Below are positions 44,018 to 51,870 of a stretch of 64,000 nucleotides of DNA, one piece after another. The stretch covers positions 2,542,001 through 2,606,000 of the forward strand of contig JAWLAG010000001.1 of the NCBI GenBank assembly GCA_041395505.1, written 5' to 3'. The notes beneath the pieces are model-generated. The model was not told the origin of the DNA. It saw nothing but the letters and a program-made list of their open reading frames with translations, and did no database searches. The DNA comes from Steroidobacteraceae bacterium (GTDB lineage Bacteria; Pseudomonadota; Gammaproteobacteria; Steroidobacterales; Steroidobacteraceae). The translations under genes and the position numbers were made by a program. Numbering within the stretch: position 1 is the first letter of the stretch; the number at the start of each line of letters is the position of its first letter.

Positions 44018-44703
44018 CACTGGCCATGACGGTCAGCATGTCGGGCTGCGCCGCGCTCAAATGGCCGTGGTTCGGCAAGAATCGCGCTGCGGCGGCCGAA
44101 CCCGACACCTCGCTCGAGGAACAGGACGAGGCAACGGAGAGCCCGCCCCGCGTCATCGAACCCGAAGTCGAGCGACGCAAGATCAAGGTTCCGAAGATCG
44201 ACACCGAGAATTTCGAGCTCGGCGCGTTCTACGGCGTGCTCGGGGTGGAGGACTTCGGCACCAATCCGTCCTACGGCCTGAGTGCGACATATCACATTAC
44301 CGAGGACTTCTTTTTCGAGGCGAATATCGGGCGTACCAAGCTTGGACTGACCAGTTTCGAACTACTGAACCCGGGTGCCGATCCGCTCAACCTGGGCAAT
44401 GAGAGGCGGCTCACATATTACTCCCTCTCGTTTGGGTACAACTTCCTGCCGGGCGAGGTGTTTATCGGTCGCAATCTCGCCATGAATTCGACCTTCTACG
44501 TTTTGGGTGGCATCGGCAGCACGAAGTTCGCGCAGGAACAGAAATTCACGGTGAATTTCGGCGCGGGGTACAAGGTTCTGCCGACCGACTGGCTGGCGCT
44601 GCACATCAGCGTGCAGGATCGGGTTTTCGAATCCGATATTTTCGGCACCAACAAGCTGACCAACAACCTGGAGGCGCAACTCGGCGTGACCGTGTTTTTC
44701 TAG
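43987..44703 (+). CDS. Outer-membrane beta-barrel lipoprotein
   Basis: 238 residues; GAGGAG 8 bases upstream fixes the ATG at 43987, inside the previous gene (31-base overlap). Lipobox SMSGC (Cys21). An acidic linker (~35-70) leads to a beta-barrel: ENFELGAFYGVLGVEDFGTN, SYGLSATYHITEDFFFEANI, LSFGYNFLPGEVFIGR, ending in LGVTVFF with a terminal aromatic. It resembles the barrel domain found in myxobacterial and some gammaproteobacterial outer-membrane proteins. It probably works with the SH3-barrel protein encoded just before it. Mature termini suggest anchoring by both lipid and barrel, which is unusual. Confidence 0.86.
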   Translation: MESRTRVLLLTLAMTVSMSGCAALKWPWFGKNRAAAAEPDTSLEEQDEATESPPRVIEPEVERRKIKVPKIDTENFELGAFYGVLGVEDFGTNPSYGLSATYHITEDFFFEANIGRTKLGLTSFELLNPGADPLNLGNERRLTYYSLSFGYNFLPGEVFIGRNLAMNSTFYVLGGIGSTKFAQEQKFTVNFGAGYKVLPTDWLALHISVQDRVFESDIFGTNKLTNNLEAQLGVTVFF

Positions 44704-44721
44704 TTGTGTGAGGTCGGACAG

Positions 44722-45231
44722 ATGATGCTCAACCGAAACCAGTTCATGAAACGTGCCGCGTTGGTCCTGTTGGCTGCTGCCCTGCCGGTCGTAGCAGGCC
44801 CGGCGGCTGCGCCGGCGCCCGGATTCACCCTCGCGAGCCGCGGCGGCAAGCCTGTGGCGCTGAGCCAGTTCAAAGGCCAGGTCGTGATGCTCAATTTCTG
44901 GGCAAGCTGGTGCGGACCCTGTCGCCAGGAGATGCCGCTGCTCGAGAGCATCTACAAGAAATACAAGCCCATGGGCTTTACCATGGTCGGCGTCAATGTC
45001 GAACCGGACACCAAGGCGGCTGATGCCTGGCTCGCCGAACATGCCACCGTCAGCTTCCCGATCGTCTATGACACGGACAGCAAGGTCAGCAAGCTGTACA
45101 AGGTGCAGGGCATGCCGAGCACCGTTATCATTGATCGCAAGGGCAATGCGCGTGTTTTCCACAGAGGCTACAAGCCTGGTGACGAAAACGAATATCTCAA
45201 TCACATCCGCAGTCTGATTCGGGAGAAATAG
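44722..45231 (+). CDS. TlpA-family periplasmic thioredoxin
   Basis: 169 residues from ATG at 44722 (GAGG 8 bases upstream). Signal peptide ~1-28. TlpA/ResA-type thioredoxin fold with Cys64-Cys67 in NFWASWCGPCRQEMP, VGVNVEPDTKAADAW, and the cis-Pro loop VQGMPSTVIIDRKGN. Such proteins keep thiols reduced in the periplasm, for instance for haem attachment or copper-site assembly. It sits between the barrel genes and the Cys-tailed DUF4266 lipoprotein, only 4 bases from the latter, so that protein's cysteines are a likely target; the CxxCH proteins upstream in the same transcript are another. Confidence 0.95.
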   Translation: MMLNRNQFMKRAALVLLAAALPVVAGPAAAPAPGFTLASRGGKPVALSQFKGQVVMLNFWASWCGPCRQEMPLLESIYKKYKPMGFTMVGVNVEPDTKAADAWLAEHATVSFPIVYDTDSKVSKLYKVQGMPSTVIIDRKGNARVFHRGYKPGDENEYLNHIRSLIREK

Positions 45232-45235
45232 CCCC

Positions 45236-45475
45236 ATGCTCGACCGCAAACGTAGTGCCTGCGCAATAGCGGCGTTATTGGCTGCGGTCGCACTGACAGG
45301 CTGCAAGCCGATCGAGCCCTGGGTCAAGCCCTACGAACGCGAACGCCTCGCCGACGTCATCATGTCCTTTGAGCGCGACCCGGTGTCGGCCGCGTATATC
45401 GACCACGTCTACGAGGCGCGCGAAGGCGCGCGAGGCGGCATGGGCAGCGCAGGCGGGGGCTGCGGCTGCAACTGA
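45236..45475 (+). CDS. DUF4266 small lipoprotein with GGGCGCN tail
   Basis: 79 residues. Lipobox LTGC (Cys23). After cleavage only ~57 residues remain: WVKPYERERLADVIMSFERD, then an acidic-basic turn and a Gly-rich tail GGMGSAGGGCGCN with Cys76 and Cys78. This matches DUF4266, whose members share the Cys-Gly-Cys end and have no established function. The tail could bind metal, form a redox disulfide or carry a cofactor. It lies 4 bases after the TlpA gene and its stop overlaps the DUF3570 start by one base (TGATG), so the three are made together. Confidence 0.9.
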   Translation: MLDRKRSACAIAALLAAVALTGCKPIEPWVKPYERERLADVIMSFERDPVSAAYIDHVYEAREGARGGMGSAGGGCGCN

Positions 45476-46659
45476 TGCACAACCTGCGCACAAGGGGATG
45501 TTCACGACTGCGGCGATTGACGTTCGCTGCGGCGCTGATCCTGCTGCTGCAGCCATCGCTGTCGCGCGCCGGCGTGCTACCGGAAGACCGTGCCGACGTT
45601 CTCTACCACCGTTACGACGGCGGTGGTGTCGTCATCGACGGCCCTTCCGTGCTGGTGCGCAAGAAGTTCTTCGACAAGGTTTCGGTTGCCGGCAACTATT
45701 ACATTGACATGGTGAGCAGCGCATCAGTGGACGTGCTCTCGAGCGCGAGCCCCTACGACGAAGAGCGCACGCAGAAGAGCCTGTCACTCGATTACCTGCG
45801 CGGCAAGTCGACCTATTCGATTGGCTACATCGACAGTGCGGAAAGCGATTACAAGGCGAAGACCTACTACGCCTCGATCAGCCAGGACATGTTCGGCGAC
45901 CTGACCACGGTCAGCTTCGGCTTCAAGCGCGGCAGCAATGATGTCTTTCGCAATATCAAGGACAGCTCCGGCGTACGGCTGCGTGATCCGAACTTCGCCG
46001 AGCAGGTTGACACGCGTAGCTACAGTGTCGGTCTGACTCAAATCCTGACGCGCAACATGATCGCGGCCGCTGCGTTCGAGACGATTACGGATGAGGGCTA
46101 TCTCAACAGCCCCTATCGTTCGATCCGTTTTCTCGATGGCGCGGGGTTTCGCCTGGCGCCGGAAGTCTATCCGCGTACGCGCACCAGCAATGCCGGTTCC
46201 ATCCGTCTCAAATATCACCTGCCCTACAGGGCCGCAGTCGATGGCATGTACCGCTTCTATTCCGACACCTGGGGCATCGTCGGTCACACCGGGGAAATCG
46301 GCTACACACATCCCTGGCGCAATTTCATCTTCGAAGCGAGCTATCGCTATTACACGCAGACCTCAGCCGACTTCTACCGTGATCTGTTCCCGCGGCAGAA
46401 CACACTCAACTTCCAGGCCCGCGACAAGGAGCTTGCAAGCTTCGTTAGTCAGACCGCCGGCTTCGGCGCGAGCTACGAGTTCAGGATCGGCCGCGCGCCG
46501 TGGCTGAAGAAGACCTCGGTCAATTTCCGCTACGACCACATCCTCATCGACTATGACAATTTCCGGGACATCACCCAGACCGGCTTCGCGCCAGGCGCCG
46601 AGCCGCTTTACTCGCTGAACGCGAACGTCTTTCAGGTCTTCTTCTCGGCCTGGTTCTAG
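45475..46659 (+). CDS. DUF3570 outer-membrane beta-barrel protein
   Basis: 394 residues: signal peptide (LTFAAALILLLQPSLSRA), then DVLYHRYDGGGVVIDGPSVL and KVSVAGNYYIDMVSSASVDV, typical of DUF3570, followed by many amphipathic strands and a C-terminal aromatic (VFQVFFSAWF). Predicted outer-membrane barrel of unknown function. DUF3570 genes commonly neighbour DUF4266, TlpA-type and ApbE genes, as they do here (family-context knowledge from memory). It ends the plus-strand run; the ApbE gene faces it 31 bases away. Confidence 0.92.
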   Translation: MHNLRTRGCSRLRRLTFAAALILLLQPSLSRAGVLPEDRADVLYHRYDGGGVVIDGPSVLVRKKFFDKVSVAGNYYIDMVSSASVDVLSSASPYDEERTQKSLSLDYLRGKSTYSIGYIDSAESDYKAKTYYASISQDMFGDLTTVSFGFKRGSNDVFRNIKDSSGVRLRDPNFAEQVDTRSYSVGLTQILTRNMIAAAAFETITDEGYLNSPYRSIRFLDGAGFRLAPEVYPRTRTSNAGSIRLKYHLPYRAAVDGMYRFYSDTWGIVGHTGEIGYTHPWRNFIFEASYRYYTQTSADFYRDLFPRQNTLNFQARDKELASFVSQTAGFGASYEFRIGRAPWLKKTSVNFRYDHILIDYDNFRDITQTGFAPGAEPLYSLNANVFQVFFSAWF

Positions 46660-46690
46660 CCGGACTAAGGGCTCGCCTGCATAACTCTGC

Positions 46691-47686
46691 TTAGGGCGGC
46701 GCGAGGCCATTCGAGTACAGCAGCTTGCCTTCGGGTGTAACCACCACCGCATCGACATCACCCAGTTCGTTGATCAGCTCGATGCCGCGCTCGGGCCCGA
46801 GCACGAACACGCTGGTGGACAAGGCATCGGCGCGCAACGATGTGGTCGCGATCACGGTCGCGCTTCGCAAAGCGCGTGCTGAATCACCGGTCTTGGGATC
46901 GATGATATGGTGGTACCTGACGCCACCTTCGTCGAAGAAGCGCTCGTAATCTCCCGATGTCGATATCGAGGCGTTCTCGAGCGGAATGCGCAGAGCGACC
47001 TTGTCGCGATCATTTGGATCGCGCACGCCCACCATCCACGGCTGACCCCGGCGATCGCCCAGTATGCGGGTGTCGCCACCGGCATTGACCATCGCGTCCT
47101 TGACGCCGGCGCGTTGCAGGATGGCAATGCCGCGATCGACCGCATAGCCCTTGGCGATGCCCCCGAGGTCGATCCGCATGCCAGGATTCATGAAAGCGAG
47201 AGTGCGGGGCCCCGCCGAGAATTTCAGTTTGCGGTAATCGACATTGGCGAGACCCGTAGCTATCGCCGCTGAGCCCGGCCGCTTGTGCGAACGGAAATCA
47301 TATAAATATCCAACGCTTGCGTAGGTAATATCGAACGCACCATGGGTTACCCTCGAATAGTCCACGGCGGTTTCGATCAAATCGAAAAGCTCCGCCGACA
47401 CCTGGACGGGACGTCGCCCTGCGCGCGCGTTGAGCCTTGAGAGCTCGGACTCGGGTTTGTAGGTGCTCATCAAGGCATCGATACGACGCATCTCCGCGAA
47501 CACGTCATCGATCAGCGCAAGGCCGTGTGCGCGGTCGTCAGTCCACAACTCGACAGCGCAACGCGTGCCCATGATGGCGGTCTCGCGAAACAACCACTCG
47601 CCATGCGCTTGCGCCGACGCGGCGCCGACCAGCAGCAACGTGAACGCTGTCAGGAATCGGCGACAGCCCCGTTCAGTTTCGCTCAT
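46691..47686 (-). CDS. apbE: FAD:protein FMN transferase (ApbE)
   Basis: 331 residues from the ATG at 47686 (signal peptide TAFTLLLVGAASAQA); the open frame runs 26 codons further but is basic and non-signal-like. ApbE covalently attaches FMN from FAD to Ser/Thr of exported proteins. Family text: TAIMGTRCAVEL, IDALMSTYKPESELSRLNA, GAFDITYASVGYLYDF, MRIDLGGIAKGYAVDRG, VNAGGDTRILG, HHIIDPKTGDSARALRSATV, and TTSLRADALSTSVFVLG with the metal-site Asp. No protein with a canonical flavinylation motif (DGxTxGAT-like) is visible in the window, so its target is open; the convergent DUF4266/DUF3570 set is the contextual candidate. Confidence 0.95.
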   Translation of the reverse strand: MSETERGCRRFLTAFTLLLVGAASAQAHGEWLFRETAIMGTRCAVELWTDDRAHGLALIDDVFAEMRRIDALMSTYKPESELSRLNARAGRRPVQVSAELFDLIETAVDYSRVTHGAFDITYASVGYLYDFRSHKRPGSAAIATGLANVDYRKLKFSAGPRTLAFMNPGMRIDLGGIAKGYAVDRGIAILQRAGVKDAMVNAGGDTRILGDRRGQPWMVGVRDPNDRDKVALRIPLENASISTSGDYERFFDEGGVRYHHIIDPKTGDSARALRSATVIATTSLRADALSTSVFVLGPERGIELINELGDVDAVVVTPEGKLLYSNGLAPP

Positions 47687-47796
47687 GAGCGCATTATCGC
47701 GGCGCCGGCCGCCCTTTCCAACTGCGCCACGTATTCGGGTAAGCTTGCGCGCTAGCGAGACCACTGCACCAGATCAAGCCATTCGGGGGACATTGC

Positions 47797-48603
47797 ATGC
47801 CAGTACGCGCCATCAGCCAAGCACTATTCGCGCTGCTACTCATCGTCACGGTACCCGCACTGCAGGCCGAAACGCGCGAGGATGCGCGTTTGATCACGGC
47901 CACCAAGGTACTCGAGGAACTGCGCGGCTTGCGCGACCAGCAGATTCCCGACCGGCTGCTCGAACGCGCCTATGCGGTCGCAGTCATCCCGGATGTCATC
48001 AAGGTTGGGTTCGGCATCGGCGGGCGTCGCGGCAAGGGCGTACTCGTGGTGCGCGACGGCAACGGTCACTTCGGACAGCCCATCTTTGTCGCACTGACGG
48101 GCGGCAGCATCGGCTGGCAAATCGGCGCACAGGCGACCGATGTCGTATTGGTCTTCACGACACGGCGTGGGGTTGAAGGTATCACGGGGGGCAAGCTGAC
48201 ACTCGGCGCCGACGCCTCGGTCGCCGCAGGTCCGGTCGGCCGGCAGGCCGAGGCCGCCACCGACGTGAACCTGGCGGAGGTGTATTCCTACTCGCGCTCA
48301 CGCGGCTTGTTCGCCGGCGTTGCGCTCGACGGCACGGCGATCACCATCGACCGGCGCGCCAATGGAAAATTCTATGGGCAACGCAAGGTCGAAGCTGCCG
48401 ATATATTGAATGGCAGCGTGCACAAGAACAGCGAGACGGCTCAGCGGTTTCTGCACGCCGTTTCGTCGAGCACGGGCGCAGCGGCACGACCTGTGGCGCG
48501 CGACTCGTCCTCCAGCCAGAAGAGCAACGACGATGCGGGCGAGTCGGGCGCCAAGTCCTATCCCATGGAGGACAAGTCGCCCGGCAGCGATCCGCCGCAG
48601 TAG
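47797..48603 (+). CDS. SYLF (YSC84-like) lipid-binding domain protein
   Basis: 268 residues with a signal peptide (ISQALFALLLIVTVPALQA). The SYLF domain spans ~30-215: AVAVIPDVIKVGFGIGGRRG, KGVLVVRDGNGHF, IGWQIGAQATDVVLVFTTRR, and YSYSRSRGLFAGVALDGTAI. SYLF proteins bind phosphoinositides in eukaryotes; bacterial exported forms are poorly known and thought to associate with membranes. The C-terminal ~50 residues are a low-complexity Ser/Lys/Asp tail. GGGGGA 7 bases before the start is a good ribosome site. It diverges from apbE and is probably a single gene. Confidence 0.92.
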   Translation: MPVRAISQALFALLLIVTVPALQAETREDARLITATKVLEELRGLRDQQIPDRLLERAYAVAVIPDVIKVGFGIGGRRGKGVLVVRDGNGHFGQPIFVALTGGSIGWQIGAQATDVVLVFTTRRGVEGITGGKLTLGADASVAAGPVGRQAEAATDVNLAEVYSYSRSRGLFAGVALDGTAITIDRRANGKFYGQRKVEAADILNGSVHKNSETAQRFLHAVSSSTGAAARPVARDSSSSQKSNDDAGESGAKSYPMEDKSPGSDPPQ

Positions 48604-48606
48604 CCG

Positions 48607-49260
48607 TCAGGTCGCAATGGCCTTGGGCGCCGGACAGCTGACGCCGGTACCGGCGAGGCCACAGTAGCCGTCCGGGTTCTTGGCGAGGTACTGCTGGTGG
48701 TAGTCCTCGGCATAGTAGAACGGCGGTGCTTCGCGAATTTCCGTGGTGATGCGTCCAAGTCCCGCTGCGGACAGGCCCTGCTGGTAGTCGCTCGCGCTGT
48801 CGCGGGCTTGCGCGAGCTGCACTGCGCTCGTCGTATAGATCGCCGAGCGGTACTGCGTACCGACGTCGTTGCCCTGGCGCATGCCCTGGGTCGGGTCGTG
48901 GTTCTCCCAGAACACGGCTAGGAGCTGCGCATAGCTAATCCGCCGCGGATCGAATATCACGCGCACGACTTCGCTATGACCCGTGCGCCCCGAACACACC
49001 TCGCGGTAGGTGGGATTAGCCGTCTCGCCACCTGCATAGCCGACCGCCGTCGTGAACACGCCTGGCAGTTTCCAGAACAGGCGTTCCGCGCCCCAGAAAC
49101 AGCCCATCGCAAATACCGCCTCCTCCAGGTGATCGGGGAATGGCGGCAGGAGCGGATTGCCATTGACGAAATGCCGCTCCGGGACCGCCATGGCCTCGCT
49201 GCGCCCGGGCAATGCTGCCCCCGGACCAGGCAATACGGACGGCTTGGAAAAAAGACCCAT
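48607..49260 (-). CDS. msrA: Peptide-methionine (S)-S-oxide reductase
   Basis: 217 residues; GAGG 6 bases upstream fixes the ATG at 49260. Catalytic Cys54 in AMGCFWGAERLFW, with GYAGGETANPTYREVCSGRTGHSEVV and the later YRSAIYTTS segment of the substrate pocket. C-terminal Cys residues in NPDGYCGLAGTGVSCP can serve as resolving thiols. It repairs oxidised Met in proteins. An ~45-residue N-terminal extension (MGLFSKPSVLPGPGAALPGR) is also found in the long MsrA type of E. coli. Single gene, convergent with the SYLF gene, 3 bases apart. Confidence 0.97.
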   Translation of the reverse strand: MGLFSKPSVLPGPGAALPGRSEAMAVPERHFVNGNPLLPPFPDHLEEAVFAMGCFWGAERLFWKLPGVFTTAVGYAGGETANPTYREVCSGRTGHSEVVRVIFDPRRISYAQLLAVFWENHDPTQGMRQGNDVGTQYRSAIYTTSAVQLAQARDSASDYQQGLSAAGLGRITTEIREAPPFYYAEDYHQQYLAKNPDGYCGLAGTGVSCPAPKAIAT

Positions 49261-49363
49261 GCTCCACCTCGTTTGAGCGCGCGCGTGCTCGCCCCGTACG
49301 CAGTGTGGTGCCAGGGACCGGCAAACTCAAGATCAGGGCGAGCGCTGCTAAGATGGTGTGGCG

Positions 49364-49966
49364 ATGAGTGTCAAAGCGACGACGGTACGACTGCGCGCCA
49401 CCTATGTCCTGTACCTGCTGGCCATCGCGCTCACCGCGTTGAACAGCCGGCCAGCCGGTAACGCCGTGGGCGATTGGTCACTCGCTGGGCTGGCCATCCT
49501 GCTGGTTGCAGCGGCAAGCCTCGGCCGTATCTGGTGTTCGGTATTCATCGCCGGGCGAAAAGACGATGAGCTCGTCTCGATGGGCCCCTACGCATGCTGC
49601 CGGCATCCCCTGTATGCGTTGTCCATGGCTGCCGGCGCCGGATTTGCGATCGCGACACACTCCGTGGCGATTGGTATGGGGCTCTTTGTCGCACTGCTTG
49701 CGATGTACCGCCGCGCGGCGGTGCAAGAAGAGGCGTTCCTTGCCGAACGCCATGGCGCGCAATACCTGCGCTATTGTGCGCACACGCCGCGCTGGTGGCC
49801 CAGGTGGCGGAACTATCAACTTCCCTCGCGCCTCGAGGTGACACCGCCATTGCTATGGAAGTCTTTTCTCGACGCCGGCGCGAATCTGTTGCTGGTTTTA
49901 GCGCTGATCAGCGCGCACCGGATTGCGGGCGCGACATCAATTCCTGGCTTGTTCAGACTGCCGTGA
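49364..49966 (+). CDS. Isoprenylcysteine methyltransferase/PEMT-like membrane protein
   Basis: 200 residues from ATG at 49364 (a GTG at 49358 adds two). About five membrane helices. The SAM-binding signature of ICMT/phospholipid N-methyltransferases is present: SMGPYACCRHPLYALSMAAG, then EEAFLAERHGAQYLRYCAHT and RWWPRW. Bacterial members methylate unknown lipids or thiols. It lies immediately before the LplT-PlsC fusion gene (stop and start a few bases apart), which suggests a membrane-lipid role, as inference. Confidence 0.85.
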   Translation: MSVKATTVRLRATYVLYLLAIALTALNSRPAGNAVGDWSLAGLAILLVAAASLGRIWCSVFIAGRKDDELVSMGPYACCRHPLYALSMAAGAGFAIATHSVAIGMGLFVALLAMYRRAAVQEEAFLAERHGAQYLRYCAHTPRWWPRWRNYQLPSRLEVTPPLLWKSFLDAGANLLLVLALISAHRIAGATSIPGLFRLP

Positions 49967-49968
49967 CG

Positions 49969-51870
49969 ATGACTCAGGATCGACCCCCCGCAACCCGATC
50001 GCAGTGGCAATTACTGGCAAGCCGGCGATTCGCGCCGCTGTTCCTGACCCAGGTCGCGGGTGCCTTCAACGACAACATTTTCCGCAATGCCCTGATCATT
50101 CTCGTGAGCTTCCAGTTTGCGAACACCGATCCGGCCCGGGCATCGCTGCTGGCCAATCTGGCCCAGGGACTTTTCATCCTGCCTTTCTTCTTGTTCTCGG
50201 CACTTGCCGGGCAGCTGGCCGACAAGTACGACAAAGCCATGCTCATTCGACGCATCAAGCTCATCGAGATCGTCATCATGACCCTGGCGGGCTGGTTTTT
50301 CGTTCGCGGCAACTACGTCGGTCTGCTCGTACTCATCTTCTGCAACGGCCTGCAGTCGACGCTGTTCGGACCGCTGAAATATGCGATTCTGCCGACGCAG
50401 CTGGCCGAGACCGAATTGGTCGGCGCCAACGCCTTGATCGACGCAGGCACTTTCCTCGCCATTCTTCTGGGCACACTGGCGGGAGGCATCCTGGTCGGTA
50501 CGCTGGCAGGATCGGCATACTGGATGATGGCAACCCTGGTCGTACTTGCCCTCCTCGGCTACCTCGCAAGTCGCGCGATCCTGCCCGGCGTCGCGGCCGA
50601 CCCGTCCCTCGAATTGCGTTTCAACCCGTTCACGGAAACCTGGCGCGTCATCGGCTACGCGCGCGGCAACCGCAGCGTGTTCCTGTCGATCCTGGGCATC
50701 TCCTGGTTCTGGTTCTTCGGATCATTGCTCCTTGCGCAGTTGCCCGCCTATACCGGCGGCACGTTGCGTGGCAGTGAATCGGTCGCGACCTTGTTGCTCG
50801 CATCGTTTGCGATTGGCACGGGCCTCGGGTCGCTCCTGTGCGAGCGTATGTCCGGGCACAAGATCGAGATCGGCCTGGTGCCGCTTGGATCGATCGGACT
50901 GACGGCATTCGGAATGGATCTGTATTTCGCGCAGCCGTTTGCCGCCGGCGGCGAAGTACTCAGCTGGCGGGAATTCCTGGGCGCGAGCCGGGGACAGAGG
51001 GTTATCGCCGATTGCGCACTGATTGGACTGTTCGGCGGGCTTTTCATCGTGCCGCTCTACGCCCTGATCCTGCAACGCAGTGCAGAACGGCTGCGGGCAC
51101 GAATAATTGCCGCCAACAACGTACTCAACGCTGCCTTCATGGTGGCCGCCGCCGTACTGGCCGTCATCTGGCTCGGTCTCGGCCTGTCGATTCCGCAGTT
51201 GTTCCTGTACGCCGCAATCCTGAATGCCGGCGTCGCGATTTACATCTACACCCTGGTGCCGGAATTCCTCATGCGATTCCTCACCTGGATTCTGGTCAAC
51301 ACGCTTTATCGCATCAGGCTGCGCGGACTCGAATCCATTCCGGACAACGGCCCGGCGCTGCTGGTGTGCAATCACGTGAGCTTCATGGATGCATTGATCA
51401 TCGCCGGCAGCGTTCGCCGGCCCGTTCGTTTCGTAATGGACCACAGCATTTTCAGCATTCCCGTCCTGAGTTTCATATTTCGCACAGCGAAGGCAATACC
51501 CATTGCCTCCGCTCGTGAGAACGCCGATCTCCTGCGCGATGCCTACGACCGAATCGACGCCGAGCTGGCCGACGGCGAACTGGTGTGCATCTTCCCCGAG
51601 GGAAAACTCACGCGCGATGGCAGCATCGACGAATTCCGGGGCGGCGTGGAACGAATCCTCGAGCGCCGGCCGGTCCCGGTCGTGCCCCTGGCGCTGCGCG
51701 GGCTGTGGGGAAGTTTCTTCAGCCGTCGCGGCGGGCGCGCCATGGCCCGTTGGCCACGTCGCTTCTGGTCGCGCATCGAGCTGGTCGCGGGCGAGGTGGT
51801 TGCGGCCGCGGACGTGAGCGCCGCGCACCTGCAGCAGATCGTGACGCAACTGCGCGGCGACTGGGCGTGA
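49969..51870 (+). CDS. LplT-like MFS transporter fused to PlsC acyltransferase
   Basis: 633 residues from ATG at 49969 (a GTG at 49963 is possible). Residues ~15-415 form an MFS transporter of the lysophospholipid-transporter type (FLTQVAGAFNDNIFRNALII, LAGQLADKYDKAMLIRRIK, NGLQSTLFGPLKYAILP). Residues ~435-625 form a glycerophospholipid acyltransferase: NHVSFMDA (HX4D motif), PIASARENADLL, and FPEGKLTRDGSIDEF (FPEG motif). E. coli LplT and Aas flip and re-acylate lysophospholipids; here transporter and acyltransferase are fused, without the acyl-ACP synthetase domain of Aas. The stop overlaps the kinase start. Confidence 0.93.
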   Translation: MTQDRPPATRSQWQLLASRRFAPLFLTQVAGAFNDNIFRNALIILVSFQFANTDPARASLLANLAQGLFILPFFLFSALAGQLADKYDKAMLIRRIKLIEIVIMTLAGWFFVRGNYVGLLVLIFCNGLQSTLFGPLKYAILPTQLAETELVGANALIDAGTFLAILLGTLAGGILVGTLAGSAYWMMATLVVLALLGYLASRAILPGVAADPSLELRFNPFTETWRVIGYARGNRSVFLSILGISWFWFFGSLLLAQLPAYTGGTLRGSESVATLLLASFAIGTGLGSLLCERMSGHKIEIGLVPLGSIGLTAFGMDLYFAQPFAAGGEVLSWREFLGASRGQRVIADCALIGLFGGLFIVPLYALILQRSAERLRARIIAANNVLNAAFMVAAAVLAVIWLGLGLSIPQLFLYAAILNAGVAIYIYTLVPEFLMRFLTWILVNTLYRIRLRGLESIPDNGPALLVCNHVSFMDALIIAGSVRRPVRFVMDHSIFSIPVLSFIFRTAKAIPIASARENADLLRDAYDRIDAELADGELVCIFPEGKLTRDGSIDEFRGGVERILERRPVPVVPLALRGLWGSFFSRRGGRAMARWPRRFWSRIELVAGEVVAAADVSAAHLQQIVTQLRGDWA

